Below the pieces are notes generated by a model. That model did not search any database. It was not told the origin of the DNA and worked only from the letters and a program-made list of their open reading frames with translations. Made by a program: the position numbers and the translations under genes. From Nostoc desertorum CM1-VF14 (GTDB taxonomy: Bacteria > Cyanobacteriota > Cyanobacteriia > Cyanobacteriales > Nostocaceae): a DNA stretch of 64,000 bases. The stretch is taken from the NCBI GenBank assembly GCA_019359245.1, contig JAHHHR010000022.1, positions 49,485 through 113,484 of the forward strand, in the 5' to 3' direction. This document shows, one piece after another, positions 17,256-25,278 of the stretch; position 1 is the stretch's first letter; each line of letters starts with the position of its first letter.

Positions 17256-19019
17256 CTAGCGAATATTCACCTCTTGCAGATAATTTCCTCCCTGAAGATA
17301 TTCAATCTTAATAGCTGAGTTTTTTGAGAAAAATAAATCTGTCCTTTTTGCAGAAGCTACCTTTTGATAATCAGTTCGCAGACGTTGCTTTTGAGTATAC
17401 TCATTCAATTTGACTTGAGCTTGAGCATAAACTAAAGTATCGTTGGGAATATTTCGGAGGAATTTTATAGCCTGATCAAAATCACCAACAAATGCTTGTT
17501 TATAAGCTTTCTGTAAAAAGTAAGCTGCTCTGATCTGCCGCTTGCGATTGTACTCAGCCAGCTTGTCTTGAACTAAAGCACCCGCACGACTTTCTTTAGG
17601 AATTTGACGCAGATATTGTAATGCAGCAGAAAAATCTTTTATCTCGGCGCTTTCGTAAGCTTTTGCTAATAAATCTTGCGTCTGTACTTCAAGATTTACC
17701 GATGCTTGCTGAACTAATTTATCTGTTTTAGATTGCCAATATAAAATATTTGGAATTTTAGCAACAGCATCAAGAACATCTGACCATTTACTTTCATTAA
17801 AAGCTGTTTGAGCTATTTGGTATTGCTGTGCAGCTATTTGCCATTGCTCCTGCCATTCTTCAATTGTGGCTTGCGCTTCTGGATAAACATTACTGTGAGA
17901 AGGAATTGATTTAACAAGTGCGATCGCTTCTTGCAAATCTCCTGCTTGATATTCTTTTGTAGCTTTAGATAAAGTTTCTGTTTCTGAGTATGCAGGTGCA
18001 GCATTAATTAAAGAACATACACCAAATCCCATCAATAAAGAATTAGCCGCCAGTCCTACTTTCATCCCTGTTAATAACGGGGATGATTGTCCAGATGTAG
18101 AATTTTCAGAATCATCATCTCCAACCGCCGCCTCTAGAGGAAATTGCTCATCTGCTGCTAATATTTGTGATGGCTGAGGTTCCCATATTATTTGTTTAAG
18201 TACCCGCAGTACCTCACCCACAGACTGAAAGCGGTCTTGGTAATCGTAACGGATCATCTGGCTGAGAACAGCAGCTAGATAATCATTGACTGGCGTGTTT
18301 TCAGAACGCCAAACAATTTCATTAGTATAAGGATCAGCTTTTAATTGTAGTGGTTCTAACCCGGTTAAAGCCTGGATGGCAATCATACCCAAAGCATAAA
18401 TATCACTGTTGGGCTGTGTTTGTCCAATAAATTGCTCTGGTGGTATATATCCTAATGAAGTGACGGGAATTCTATAAATGGGCAATTCTGCACCTATGCC
18501 AAAATCGATAGACTGGATTGAGCCAAAGTCAATCAGAACTAACTTGCGTAGGAGATCACTATTACGTCTAATCAAGTTTTCTGGTTTGATATCGCAATGG
18601 ATCACGCCTTGAGAGTGAACAAATTCTAGAATACCTAAGACATCTATCAGAAATTCTACAACTTCGCTTTCACTCCACAAAGAACCCCACTGTTGAGCAA
18701 TGGGTAATTCCGCAGCCAGCGCATGGCCTTCAATTAGCTCTTGCACTAAATAAAATCGCTCGTTTTCTTCAAAGCAGGCGATAAATTCAGGAATTTGGTG
18801 ATGGCTTCCCAAAAGCTTCAGGGTTTCAGTTTCAGTCAGAAACATTAACCTCAACATATCCAAGTAGCCAGATTCGGAACTGCTAACCTTGATCTGTTTA
18901 ACAACGCATTTGGGATTCTCTGGATAATCTACATCTACAGCTATGTATGTTTGTCCAAACACCCCTGCACCGAGGCTTTGGACAATTTGGTAACGCCCTT
19001 GTAGTAATTTACCGATCAT
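17256..19019 (-). CDS. Ser/Thr protein kinase with C-terminal repeat domain (non-RD type)
   Basis: 587 residues. Kinase domain 1-280: glycine loop LGAGVFGQTY (16-25), ATP lysine Lys41, catalytic loop HCDIKPEN (141-148), DFG (164-166), LGYIPPEQF. The HRD arginine is Cys142, so this is a non-RD kinase that probably does not need activation-loop phosphorylation; the catalytic Asp and Lys are present. A hydrophobic segment at about 318-340 may anchor it. The remaining 245 residues are helical repeats, AYESAEIKDFSAALQYLRQI-like, about 65 residues apart, resembling degenerate TPRs. Substrate unknown. Together with the upstream convergent kinase it forms a pair with unlike catalytic loops. Confidence 0.88.
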   Translation of the reverse strand: MIGKLLQGRYQIVQSLGAGVFGQTYIAVDVDYPENPKCVVKQIKVSSSESGYLDMLRLMFLTETETLKLLGSHHQIPEFIACFEENERFYLVQELIEGHALAAELPIAQQWGSLWSESEVVEFLIDVLGILEFVHSQGVIHCDIKPENLIRRNSDLLRKLVLIDFGSIQSIDFGIGAELPIYRIPVTSLGYIPPEQFIGQTQPNSDIYALGMIAIQALTGLEPLQLKADPYTNEIVWRSENTPVNDYLAAVLSQMIRYDYQDRFQSVGEVLRVLKQIIWEPQPSQILAADEQFPLEAAVGDDDSENSTSGQSSPLLTGMKVGLAANSLLMGFGVCSLINAAPAYSETETLSKATKEYQAGDLQEAIALVKSIPSHSNVYPEAQATIEEWQEQWQIAAQQYQIAQTAFNESKWSDVLDAVAKIPNILYWQSKTDKLVQQASVNLEVQTQDLLAKAYESAEIKDFSAALQYLRQIPKESRAGALVQDKLAEYNRKRQIRAAYFLQKAYKQAFVGDFDQAIKFLRNIPNDTLVYAQAQVKLNEYTQKQRLRTDYQKVASAKRTDLFFSKNSAIKIEYLQGGNYLQEVNIR

Positions 19020-19368
19020 GACCTGGTTACTCAGTAAGTTCTTTTATCTACTTTTTCCGACATTCCCTCCTGTTTCCGGAATACTTTAGAAATAAATTAC
19101 TAAAATTTTGATACTGCAATGCAAGTTTGATTTTTAAGTATTTTTGCGTAACTAAATATAATATTTTATTAAAATTTATATTTTTATTAAACATCCTCAC
19201 GCGAAAAGTTTATCCAAACTTTTTACCGCATTTGTACAATATCTGATTCAAAAACATTACTACCTCGCCACGACTTTCGCGGTTTCGACTGAAATATTTG
19301 TTAACTCACGTTTAATTTGGGATGCAATTTGCTCAATTAGTAAGCATATTTTTTGAATTTTCAATTAT
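19020..19368. other. AT-rich intergenic region, 349 bp
   Basis: Spacer between the kinase start (19019) and the stop of the GTPase gene upstream on the same strand. Very AT-rich at 19135-19190. It should contain the kinase promoter, but no specific element can be named. No small gene seen. Confidence 0.5.
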
Positions 19369-20922
19369 TTAACTATTAACTTCTTCATCATGTTCAACTA
19401 CTTCAGATTTATCTTGTAACGGCTTTACTACCCGTGCGATCGCTTCTTGAATAAAAGCCTTGATAAATTCATCTCTGCGATTAATTTGAAACTGTCGCTG
19501 CACAACTTCTGTCATTCCACCATCACCCCAATCTTGGTCATGACGAAAATATTCAATAAAACTTTTACCAGCAATTCGCGTTAAATAAGCTGCTGTCACA
19601 CCTTGAATTGCTTTACCAATAATAAAAGTAGCAACATTGAGTTGCAAAGCTGTAGATAATAATTGAATCGCTCCTTTGACAATGCCTAAACTAGCGAGGG
19701 TTTTTGCTAAAGAAAGGGCTAATTCTCGCCCCCGTTCCATATTCAATTCACAGCCATACACTCTACCAATTTCCACAACCATTTGAGCATTAACAGCAGC
19801 TGTTGCTAGCAAATCTACCACTGGAATCGGCGTAACAGATACCACACCAGCACCAATCCACTGAAAGCGTTCTACAATTTTGTCAGCTTGACGACGACGC
19901 TGGCCATCGATGAGTTTTCGCGCCTCGTCTCCCAATCGCAGAGATTGCAAAAGAATATTATCTGCAACTAAATCTTCACCCTCAGCCCGTAAAACAGCAG
20001 CTGTGCGCCGCAGCAAAGGAACAATATCGGGTTCTGGCTGGAAGGTTTCGCCAGTTTCTAGTTGTGCAGATTGGGGATTAGCAGCGATCGCTACCACATC
20101 ATTAGTATTAATAAATCCCCGTACCCGTTGACGCAATCTAGCGAGAATGGCTTCTTTATCTTCATCTGTATATAAATCAGTTTTGTTAAGTACTAGGAGC
20201 GATCGCTTACCAATTTCTGCTAATCCCCGCAGTGGCTCATATTCTGAGCGTCGTAAGTCATTATCTACCACAAACAACAGTAAATCGGCTTCTGTCGCCA
20301 GTTCTCGCGCCATTTGTTCGCGTTCCGTTCCCGCCACCCCTGCTTCTAAAATTCCTGGCGTATCCGTAATTAAAATCTTGCGTTCTAATCCCTTCAACCG
20401 CAGACAATAAGTTTCTCCAACCTGGGTTGTACCCATCGGTGCATCGACTTGACCGACCATGCGTCCCATAATCGCATTAACTAGGGAAGTTTTGCCAGCA
20501 CTCCCTGTACCAAATACCACTACTTGAATCTCACCCCGCGCTAAATTAGCTTCAATCTCTCGTGATTTACTTAATAAAGCCTGACGTGCTACTTCATCTT
20601 GAATTTGTGCTACCTGTTGTCGCACAGCTTGGAGAGTTGTAGAAGCAGCATCAGATTTGCCAGCAGGAATTTGCGCCGCAGTTACTCGCTTTGGGTTGCG
20701 GCGCGATCGCTTTTCCCCAGATTGAATCACCAGTACATAATAGACAAAAGCGGCAACCAACGCTCCTATCAGCACAATCAGCAGCAACAGCAGCAAATTG
20801 CCCAGCAACGGCGAATAGGACAATTGCCAATAGAGGCGCGATAGGGAATCAATTAGCCATAGGGCTAGCCCCAAAATGACGATCAGACCAACAATCAGCG
20901 TTACTATGCGTGGCAGAGGCAT
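19369..20922 (-). CDS. Membrane GTPase with DUF697-type C-terminal domain
   Basis: 517 residues. Two transmembrane segments at about 7-28 and 40-65, a charged linker, then a complete G domain: G1 GTGSAGKT (138-145), G3 DTPGILEAG, G4 NKTDLYT (about 247-253). The C-terminal region (GAGVVSVTPIPVVDLLATAA, then GKAIQGVTAAYLTRIAGKSF) is the DUF697 membrane-associated domain. Family proteins are predicted bacterial envelope GTPases; their job is unclear. Unlike the 9227-10561 paralogue, the guanine-specificity motif is intact. No cotranscribed neighbour. Confidence 0.85.
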   Translation of the reverse strand: MPLPRIVTLIVGLIVILGLALWLIDSLSRLYWQLSYSPLLGNLLLLLLIVLIGALVAAFVYYVLVIQSGEKRSRRNPKRVTAAQIPAGKSDAASTTLQAVRQQVAQIQDEVARQALLSKSREIEANLARGEIQVVVFGTGSAGKTSLVNAIMGRMVGQVDAPMGTTQVGETYCLRLKGLERKILITDTPGILEAGVAGTEREQMARELATEADLLLFVVDNDLRRSEYEPLRGLAEIGKRSLLVLNKTDLYTDEDKEAILARLRQRVRGFINTNDVVAIAANPQSAQLETGETFQPEPDIVPLLRRTAAVLRAEGEDLVADNILLQSLRLGDEARKLIDGQRRRQADKIVERFQWIGAGVVSVTPIPVVDLLATAAVNAQMVVEIGRVYGCELNMERGRELALSLAKTLASLGIVKGAIQLLSTALQLNVATFIIGKAIQGVTAAYLTRIAGKSFIEYFRHDQDWGDGGMTEVVQRQFQINRRDEFIKAFIQEAIARVVKPLQDKSEVVEHDEEVNS

Positions 20923-21121
20923 GGTTGGGAAAGATTAGTGAATATTCAGTAGGCAGATGCTTCTGATTTTAATAGTTTCAGCATTTTTTACCAGAGTAGC
21001 AAGAAGTAGGTTTTGTGAAATTTGAACCTTTGACAGTGAAAGTTGAGGTTCTGATACAATTTCACTTTAATAATCTTGTAAAGATACAGCATTGCTGTAC
21101 CCCTACAAAAAATCTGTATTT

Positions 21122-21201
21122 CAATACGGTTCAGTTAAGCTTTTTGCTTTTTCTGCTCCCCAGTCACTGAGCGAAGCCGAAATGCGGCTTCGCTCAGTGA
21201 C
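21122..21201. repeat. MITE terminal repeat plus 17-bp fold-back
   Basis: CAATACGGTTCAGTTAAGC at 21122-21140 is the terminal repeat of the element at 58957-59060. It is followed by GTCACTGAGCGAAGCCG (21163-21179), perfectly repeated in reverse complement at 21185-21201 over a 5-base loop. Parts of this second palindrome (CTCAGTGACC) recur at about 21685-21695 and 25138-25150. It is a composite of two repeat families, and occupies the spacer 20923-21227 with no gene. Confidence 0.7.
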
Positions 21202-21227
21202 CACTTTCTCCCTGCTCTCTTCTGTAA

Positions 21228-21692
21228 ATATTTAGCAGAAAGATAAAGCATAAGCGCTCAATAGCCGAATATTTTGAACAACTAAAGTCGTTGATTCGGC
21301 AAATTTTGCCATTAACTTCACAGCCAGAGGGAGCTATAAAAGCACAGCAATTAATTTCGAAATTCAGTCAAAGTCAGGATGCTCTAAAGTTTTATCAATT
21401 TGCCCATGAGTTAACTGACTTTGCTAAAACAGTTCAAGAACGTCAAGAAGAAGCTGATGTAGCCCAAGAAAAGGCTGCACTCATGCAAGCTCAAATTATT
21501 ATTGGTAGTATGCTGCTGTCAGTGGCGATCGCTGCGATTCTGGCTTTCTACACAAGTAGAATTATGGTACAGAATTTGTGTTGGCTCTGCCCACACTTCG
21601 ACCCTTTGACAAAGGCACTTACCTCGACTTCGCAAAAATCGAGCAAAGTCGAGATTCGCTCAGTACAAGTCAGGGCAATGCAAGCTCAGTGA
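21228..21692 (+). pseudogene. Fragment of a membrane sensor (HAMP-containing kinase or receptor)
   Basis: An open frame with no proper start. The translation runs from about 21228 through EYFEQLKSLIRQILPLTSQ, a helical segment, and one transmembrane helix IIIGSMLLSVAIAAILAFYT followed by SRIM, the usual junction to a HAMP domain in sensor kinases and chemoreceptors. At about 21590 the frame runs into repeat DNA (the same family as 21163-21201), and ends at 21692 with unrelated residues. Both ends are thus replaced by repeat sequence. It reads as the remnant of a sensor gene whose N-terminal part and whole kinase are gone. Confidence 0.6.
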
Positions 21693-21843
21693 CCACCGCA
21701 GCTATCACTTAACCGATTTCTCATCCTTAAGTTAGTAGCTTTTGAAATTTTATTCGTTCATTATGAAGCTTGCATGTTCTAACTTTTAAGTAGATCAATG
21801 GCAATTTTGGCAAGCTTTTGAGAACAAAGAGAGAAACAAACTT

Positions 21844-22368
21844 ATGGGACTTTTCGATCAAATTCTTGGTGCCGTTGCTAATCCCAATCAACAGGGCAGC
21901 TTAGGTCAACTCGGAGGTATTGTTAATAGTGTACAGCAGATGAGCGATCGCACTGGCACAAACCCTTCTACCATCCAATCAGTTTTATCTATTGTCGGTA
22001 GTCAAGTGCGTTCTGCTTTACAACAAAAGCAAGCCACAGATGGTAATCAAGCCGCACAAACTTTAGTTAATCAATATGCCGGTACTTCTCCTAACCCCCA
22101 AGCCGTCAATTCGCTGTTTTCTCCTCAGATACAACAGCAGGTAGCTCAGGTTGCTGCCCAGCGCACTGGATTGGATGCCGGCATAGTTCAACAATTGCTG
22201 CCTTTAGCAGTGCCTTTAGTACTTAATTTTTTGAAATCAGGTGCAAATGTTCAGAATCCCCAAGGTGGCGGGAATTCTGTACTGAATTCTTTCTTGGATG
22301 CTGACGGCGATGGTGATGTCGATATCGCTGATGCCATCCAAATGGCTAGTCGGCATATGCAACGTTAA
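21844..22368 (+). CDS. DUF937 protein with C-terminal calcium-loop motif
   Basis: 174 residues, Gln/Ala-rich, no signal peptide. N-terminal MGLFDQILGAVANPNQQGSL and the central LLPLAVPLVLNFLKSG are typical of DUF937 (YidB-like) proteins. The C-terminus carries DADGDGDVDIAD (about 153-164), the 12-residue EF-hand/dockerin-type calcium-binding loop. A calcium-responsive role is inferred from that loop; the molecular function of DUF937 is unknown. It is followed 106 bp later by the PPOX-like gene on the same strand. Confidence 0.85.
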   Translation: MGLFDQILGAVANPNQQGSLGQLGGIVNSVQQMSDRTGTNPSTIQSVLSIVGSQVRSALQQKQATDGNQAAQTLVNQYAGTSPNPQAVNSLFSPQIQQQVAQVAAQRTGLDAGIVQQLLPLAVPLVLNFLKSGANVQNPQGGGNSVLNSFLDADGDGDVDIADAIQMASRHMQR

Positions 22369-22474
22369 TACTTTTTAACTCTCGCTCTCTACTCCCTTAA
22401 ACATTGGCAGTTAGGCCTTGCTAGATGTTTAGCAAAGACATAGGCTGAGAAGATGGGAAATTTGCAAATAGTCT

Positions 22475-23029
22475 ATGGCTAAACTTTTTGACTGTATTAC
22501 TGAAGAACTGCAAGGCTTTATTGCTGCCCAACACATTTTCTTTGTTGGCTCTGCACCCTTGAGTCCTACAGGTCATGTTAACCTTTCTCCTAAAGGTTTA
22601 GGCTGCTTTCGCGTCTTCTCTCCCAACCGAGTAGGTTATTTAGACCTTACAGGCAGTGGTAACGAAACATCAGCCCATTTGCAAGAAAATGGGCGGATAA
22701 CCTTTATGTTTTGCGCTTTTGAGGAACCCGCTTCGATTCTGCGCCTTTACGGTCAAGGAAAGACCATTTTACCGAGTTCTCCCGACTGGGACTCTCTGTA
22801 TTCTTTGTTTGTGCCGATGCCTGGAACTCGTCAAATTATCGTCGCTGACATTGACAAAATACAGACTTCCTGTGGTTTTGGCGTACCACTCTATGAATAT
22901 CAAGGTCAGCGCGAGACTTTAGTAAACTGGGCTAGTAAAAAAGGCGAAGAGGGAGTTAGAGAATATCAACAGAAGAAAAATCTCGTCAGCATTGACGGTT
23001 TAGCAACACCACTGAGTAAATTACCTTAA
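22475..23029 (+). CDS. Pyridoxamine 5'-phosphate oxidase-like flavoprotein
   Basis: 184 residues, cytosolic. The split-barrel PPOX fold is shown by FFVGSAPLSPTGHVNLSPKG (about 22-41), DLTGSGNETSAHLQENGRIT and FCAFEEPASILRLYGQGK. This subgroup binds FMN or F420-like flavins; the true PdxH residues are not obvious, so vitamin B6 synthesis should not be assumed. 32 bp separate it from the downstream GNAT gene, so the two are probably one transcript. Confidence 0.85.
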   Translation: MAKLFDCITEELQGFIAAQHIFFVGSAPLSPTGHVNLSPKGLGCFRVFSPNRVGYLDLTGSGNETSAHLQENGRITFMFCAFEEPASILRLYGQGKTILPSSPDWDSLYSLFVPMPGTRQIIVADIDKIQTSCGFGVPLYEYQGQRETLVNWASKKGEEGVREYQQKKNLVSIDGLATPLSKLP

Positions 23030-23061
23030 ATTTGACAAAAGCGGACTTTGGGGTATGAGTT

Positions 23062-23568
23062 ATGGATTATTCTATTCGTCCACTTACACAAGAAGATGAG
23101 CCTTTTCTTTGGCGAATGCTTTACGAAGCAGCCCATCTGGTAAAAGAAGGTAATTTGACAGTGCAGGATGCGATAAATAATCCTGATTTGGCAAAATATG
23201 TTAAAGATTGGGGACGTGAAGATGATAGCGGCTTTGTCGCTATTCTGGAAAGTAGTAATCAACCAGTAGGAGCGGCATGGCTGCGTCTATTAACAGGTGA
23301 AAATAAAGGATATGGCTATGTTGATGATCAAACTCCTGAACTAGCTATTGCCATTCTTCCTCAACATAGAAATAAAGGTATAGGAACGCAGTTACTCACA
23401 CATTTGTTAGCAACAGCTAAAACATCTTATCCATCAATATCACTTAGTACCAGAGCGACAAATCCAGCCGTGCGTTTATATAAACGATTTGGCTGGGAAG
23501 TTCTTGCTGACAGTGAGACAATCAACCCAGTTGATAGTATCTCTTTTAAAATGAAAATTGATTTTTAA
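23062..23568 (+). CDS. GNAT-family N-acetyltransferase
   Basis: 168 residues. Acetyl-CoA binding is marked by the A motif AIAILPQHRNKGIGTQLLTH (about 94-113; Q/RxxGxG/A) and the B motif NPAVRLYKRFGWEV (about 134-147). The substrate, an amine or protein N-terminus, is unknown. ATG at 23062 with GGGG upstream. It ends before a terminator-like hairpin (23606-23645), closing a two-gene unit with the PPOX-like gene. Confidence 0.88.
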   Translation: MDYSIRPLTQEDEPFLWRMLYEAAHLVKEGNLTVQDAINNPDLAKYVKDWGREDDSGFVAILESSNQPVGAAWLRLLTGENKGYGYVDDQTPELAIAILPQHRNKGIGTQLLTHLLATAKTSYPSISLSTRATNPAVRLYKRFGWEVLADSETINPVDSISFKMKIDF

Positions 23569-23605
23569 GCTCAAAGCTCGTCGATTGTAGGGAGTGTAAA
23601 TTAAG

Positions 23606-23645
23606 AAAGCCGCCAAAGCGATCGCACCTTGAAAGCGGCTTTTCA
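23606..23645 (+). terminator. Rho-independent terminator after the GNAT gene
   Basis: AAAGCCGC at 23606-23613 pairs with GCGGCTTT at 23635-23642, and TTTT follows. The loop contains a HIP1 site. It lies 38 bp after the acetyltransferase stop. Confidence 0.65.
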
Positions 23646-23695
23646 TGTAACATCACAATAGTTCTGAAATCTGATCTTCATTTGAAATTTTGCTT

Positions 23696-23872
23696 TTATG
23701 ACCTTTTCGGGTCGGTGTCACCACCAATTATTGCTTGGAACAAGTTTCCTAGTAAAGAGAAAAACGCCGAAACTAACACTAACAGCATTAAACTAGTAAG
23801 GGCAGCAAAGGGAGAGATAATGAATAAGAGTAACAGTGCAAGCATCAAAATTGTTAGTAACGTCTTATTCAT
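23696..23872 (-). CDS. Small hydrophobic membrane protein, 58 residues
   Basis: ATG at 23872 preceded by AAAGGTGA, a good ribosome site at the right distance. The protein has two hydrophobic stretches (LLTILMLALLLLFIISPFAA and LMLLVLVSAFFSLLGNLF) and a short polar tail GDTDPKRS, so it is probably a two-helix membrane peptide with a charged end. Family not recognised; it resembles the many short conserved membrane proteins of heterocystous cyanobacteria. The plus-strand frame over the same bases lacks a ribosome site and is likely a shadow. Confidence 0.65.
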   Translation of the reverse strand: MNKTLLTILMLALLLLFIISPFAALTSLMLLVLVSAFFSLLGNLFQAIIGGDTDPKRS

Positions 23873-24015
23873 CTTTTTTCACCTTTAAGAAATAGTTGCT
23901 ATTCTCAAGTTAACCAAATAAGTCATGACCTTGACCAGTGTCAATCGAAAGAATTAGTCTTAGTTCTTTGGTAAGATTTTGCAACAAAATTGAGTACTAA
24001 GACCTAGTTTATAAA

Positions 24016-24432
24016 TCAATCATCTATCACTTGTCCTCTGTTAGACTTAACCTGTCCGTGCTTAGTTTTGTAGTCAAGGCGCTTTCTTTGAGAACTGCGA
24101 GTTGGTTTCGTAGGTTTACGTTTTATCCTGACTACAACTGCGCTTTGAATGAGTTCTTGAAGCCGTTTTAAAGCTGATTCCCGATTATTCTCTTGGCTTC
24201 GGTGTTCCTGCGCTTTGATTACAACAACCCCGTCCTGGGTGATGCGTCGATCATTCAGCTTTAAAAGCTGTTCTTTATAATAATTCGGTAATGATGAAGC
24301 CGCAATATCGAAGCGTAAGTGAATCGCCGTGGAAACCTTATTCACATTCTGGCCTCCCGCTCCTTGCGAACGAATTGCACTAATTTCAATCTCACTCTGT
24401 GGGATTATAACTTTGTTGGAAATTTGCAGCAT
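24016..24432 (-). CDS. arfB: Alternative ribosome-rescue factor ArfB (peptidyl-tRNA hydrolase)
   Basis: 138 residues, the expected length. GGQ at 26-28 within RSQGAGGQNVNKVSTAIHLR is the catalytic loop of class I release factors, which hydrolyses peptidyl-tRNA on the ribosome. The C-terminus is very basic (RIKRKPTKPTRSSQRKRLDY, then KTKHGQVKSNRG), matching the ArfB/YaeJ tail that enters the mRNA channel of stalled ribosomes. There is no codon-recognition domain. It lies 47 bp after the S4-domain gene on the same strand, so the two are probably co-transcribed translation-related genes. Confidence 0.92.
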   Translation of the reverse strand: MLQISNKVIIPQSEIEISAIRSQGAGGQNVNKVSTAIHLRFDIAASSLPNYYKEQLLKLNDRRITQDGVVVIKAQEHRSQENNRESALKRLQELIQSAVVVRIKRKPTKPTRSSQRKRLDYKTKHGQVKSNRGQVIDD

Positions 24433-24479
24433 TACTCACAAGGCAAAAGAAAAACTTTTAAATTTAGGATAAAAATCCT

Positions 24480-24734
24480 TTACTCAGTTTCTTCGGAAGA
24501 ATCTATTACTACGTCTTGGTGTTCATTGTTATCCAAATTCACCTCTAAAGTTTTTCCTTCTATTGTCACTTTATCACCTGGCACTAGTCGCCGCCCTCGC
24601 CGGGTTTCCAACATACCGTTGACTTGGACATCGCCACCTTGAATCATCAGCTTGGCTTGGCCTCCACTTGGCACTATACCCATCAACTTTAAATATTGAT
24701 TTAACTTAATTGTGTTGTCTCTGATTTTCTTCAT
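24480..24734 (-). CDS. S4-domain RNA-binding protein (YbcJ/YaaA-like)
   Basis: 84 residues, essentially one S4 domain: IKLNQYLKLMGIVPSGGQAK (about 9-28), then GGDVQVNGMLETRRGRRLVP and GDKVTIEGKTLEV. S4 domains bind structured RNA, commonly rRNA. The acidic tail DNNEHQDVVIDSSEETE is unusual but short. It is directly upstream of arfB on the same strand, consistent with a role in translation or ribosome rescue. Confidence 0.88.
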   Translation of the reverse strand: MKKIRDNTIKLNQYLKLMGIVPSGGQAKLMIQGGDVQVNGMLETRRGRRLVPGDKVTIEGKTLEVNLDNNEHQDVVIDSSEETE

Positions 24735-25278
24735 AGTAAATAAAGGTACATGATCTTAATTGTATCGTGGCGCTATCAAGGCAAAACGTGAATCTACCGC
24801 GCCACATAATTACCTAAGTACATTATTTCATTAATTTGTAGCGAATTAAATTTGGCAACATCCTGCTATGCAATGCCAATGCATCGTAAGGTCAGTGTCG
24901 GTAGTTCACAATGAAAATCAACGTTTGGGGTGATTTTACTAATTGTCTGTTATGCAATACTTTTCGGATAAGCCTAATAATCTTCCTTTTAGTCTGGAAA
25001 AAGGTTAAAGGTGAATTCAAATCCTTTATCTTTCTTCCTTAGCCGACAAGTATTAGGCTGTGGTGGAACGTAGGCGTAGCCCGCACTTCTGTGCTAGACG
25101 CTCTTGCTAGCTTGTTTCCCAAAAGGGTACGACAAAGCTCAGTGATCACCGTAGACATCGCTATGATAAAAACTGTAATGCCAGTTTATTATCTATAATG
25201 TTGATCGGCAAAATTTCCAGATATAAGTGAAAAAATTAGTCTGGAAGGTTCTTTTAGTGTATTCAGGGGACTGGATCT
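24735..25278. other. Divergent intergenic region with repeats, 544 bp
   Basis: Lies between the S4-domain gene and the SNF2 helicase gene. At 24831-24858 is a 28-bp element (TTAATTTGTAGCGAATTAAA...) almost identical to 57373-57400, followed by GCAATGCCAATGCATC, the same arrangement as the tandem array at 57.4 kb. Around 25060-25150 lie palindromic repeat fragments (GTAGGCGTAGCCCGC, AAGCTCAGTGATCACC). No small gene was found. Confidence 0.65.

Noticed and set aside
23682..23888. 68-codon plus-strand frame
   Set aside because: The opposite strand has a clear ribosome site and a hydrophobic peptide over the same bases.
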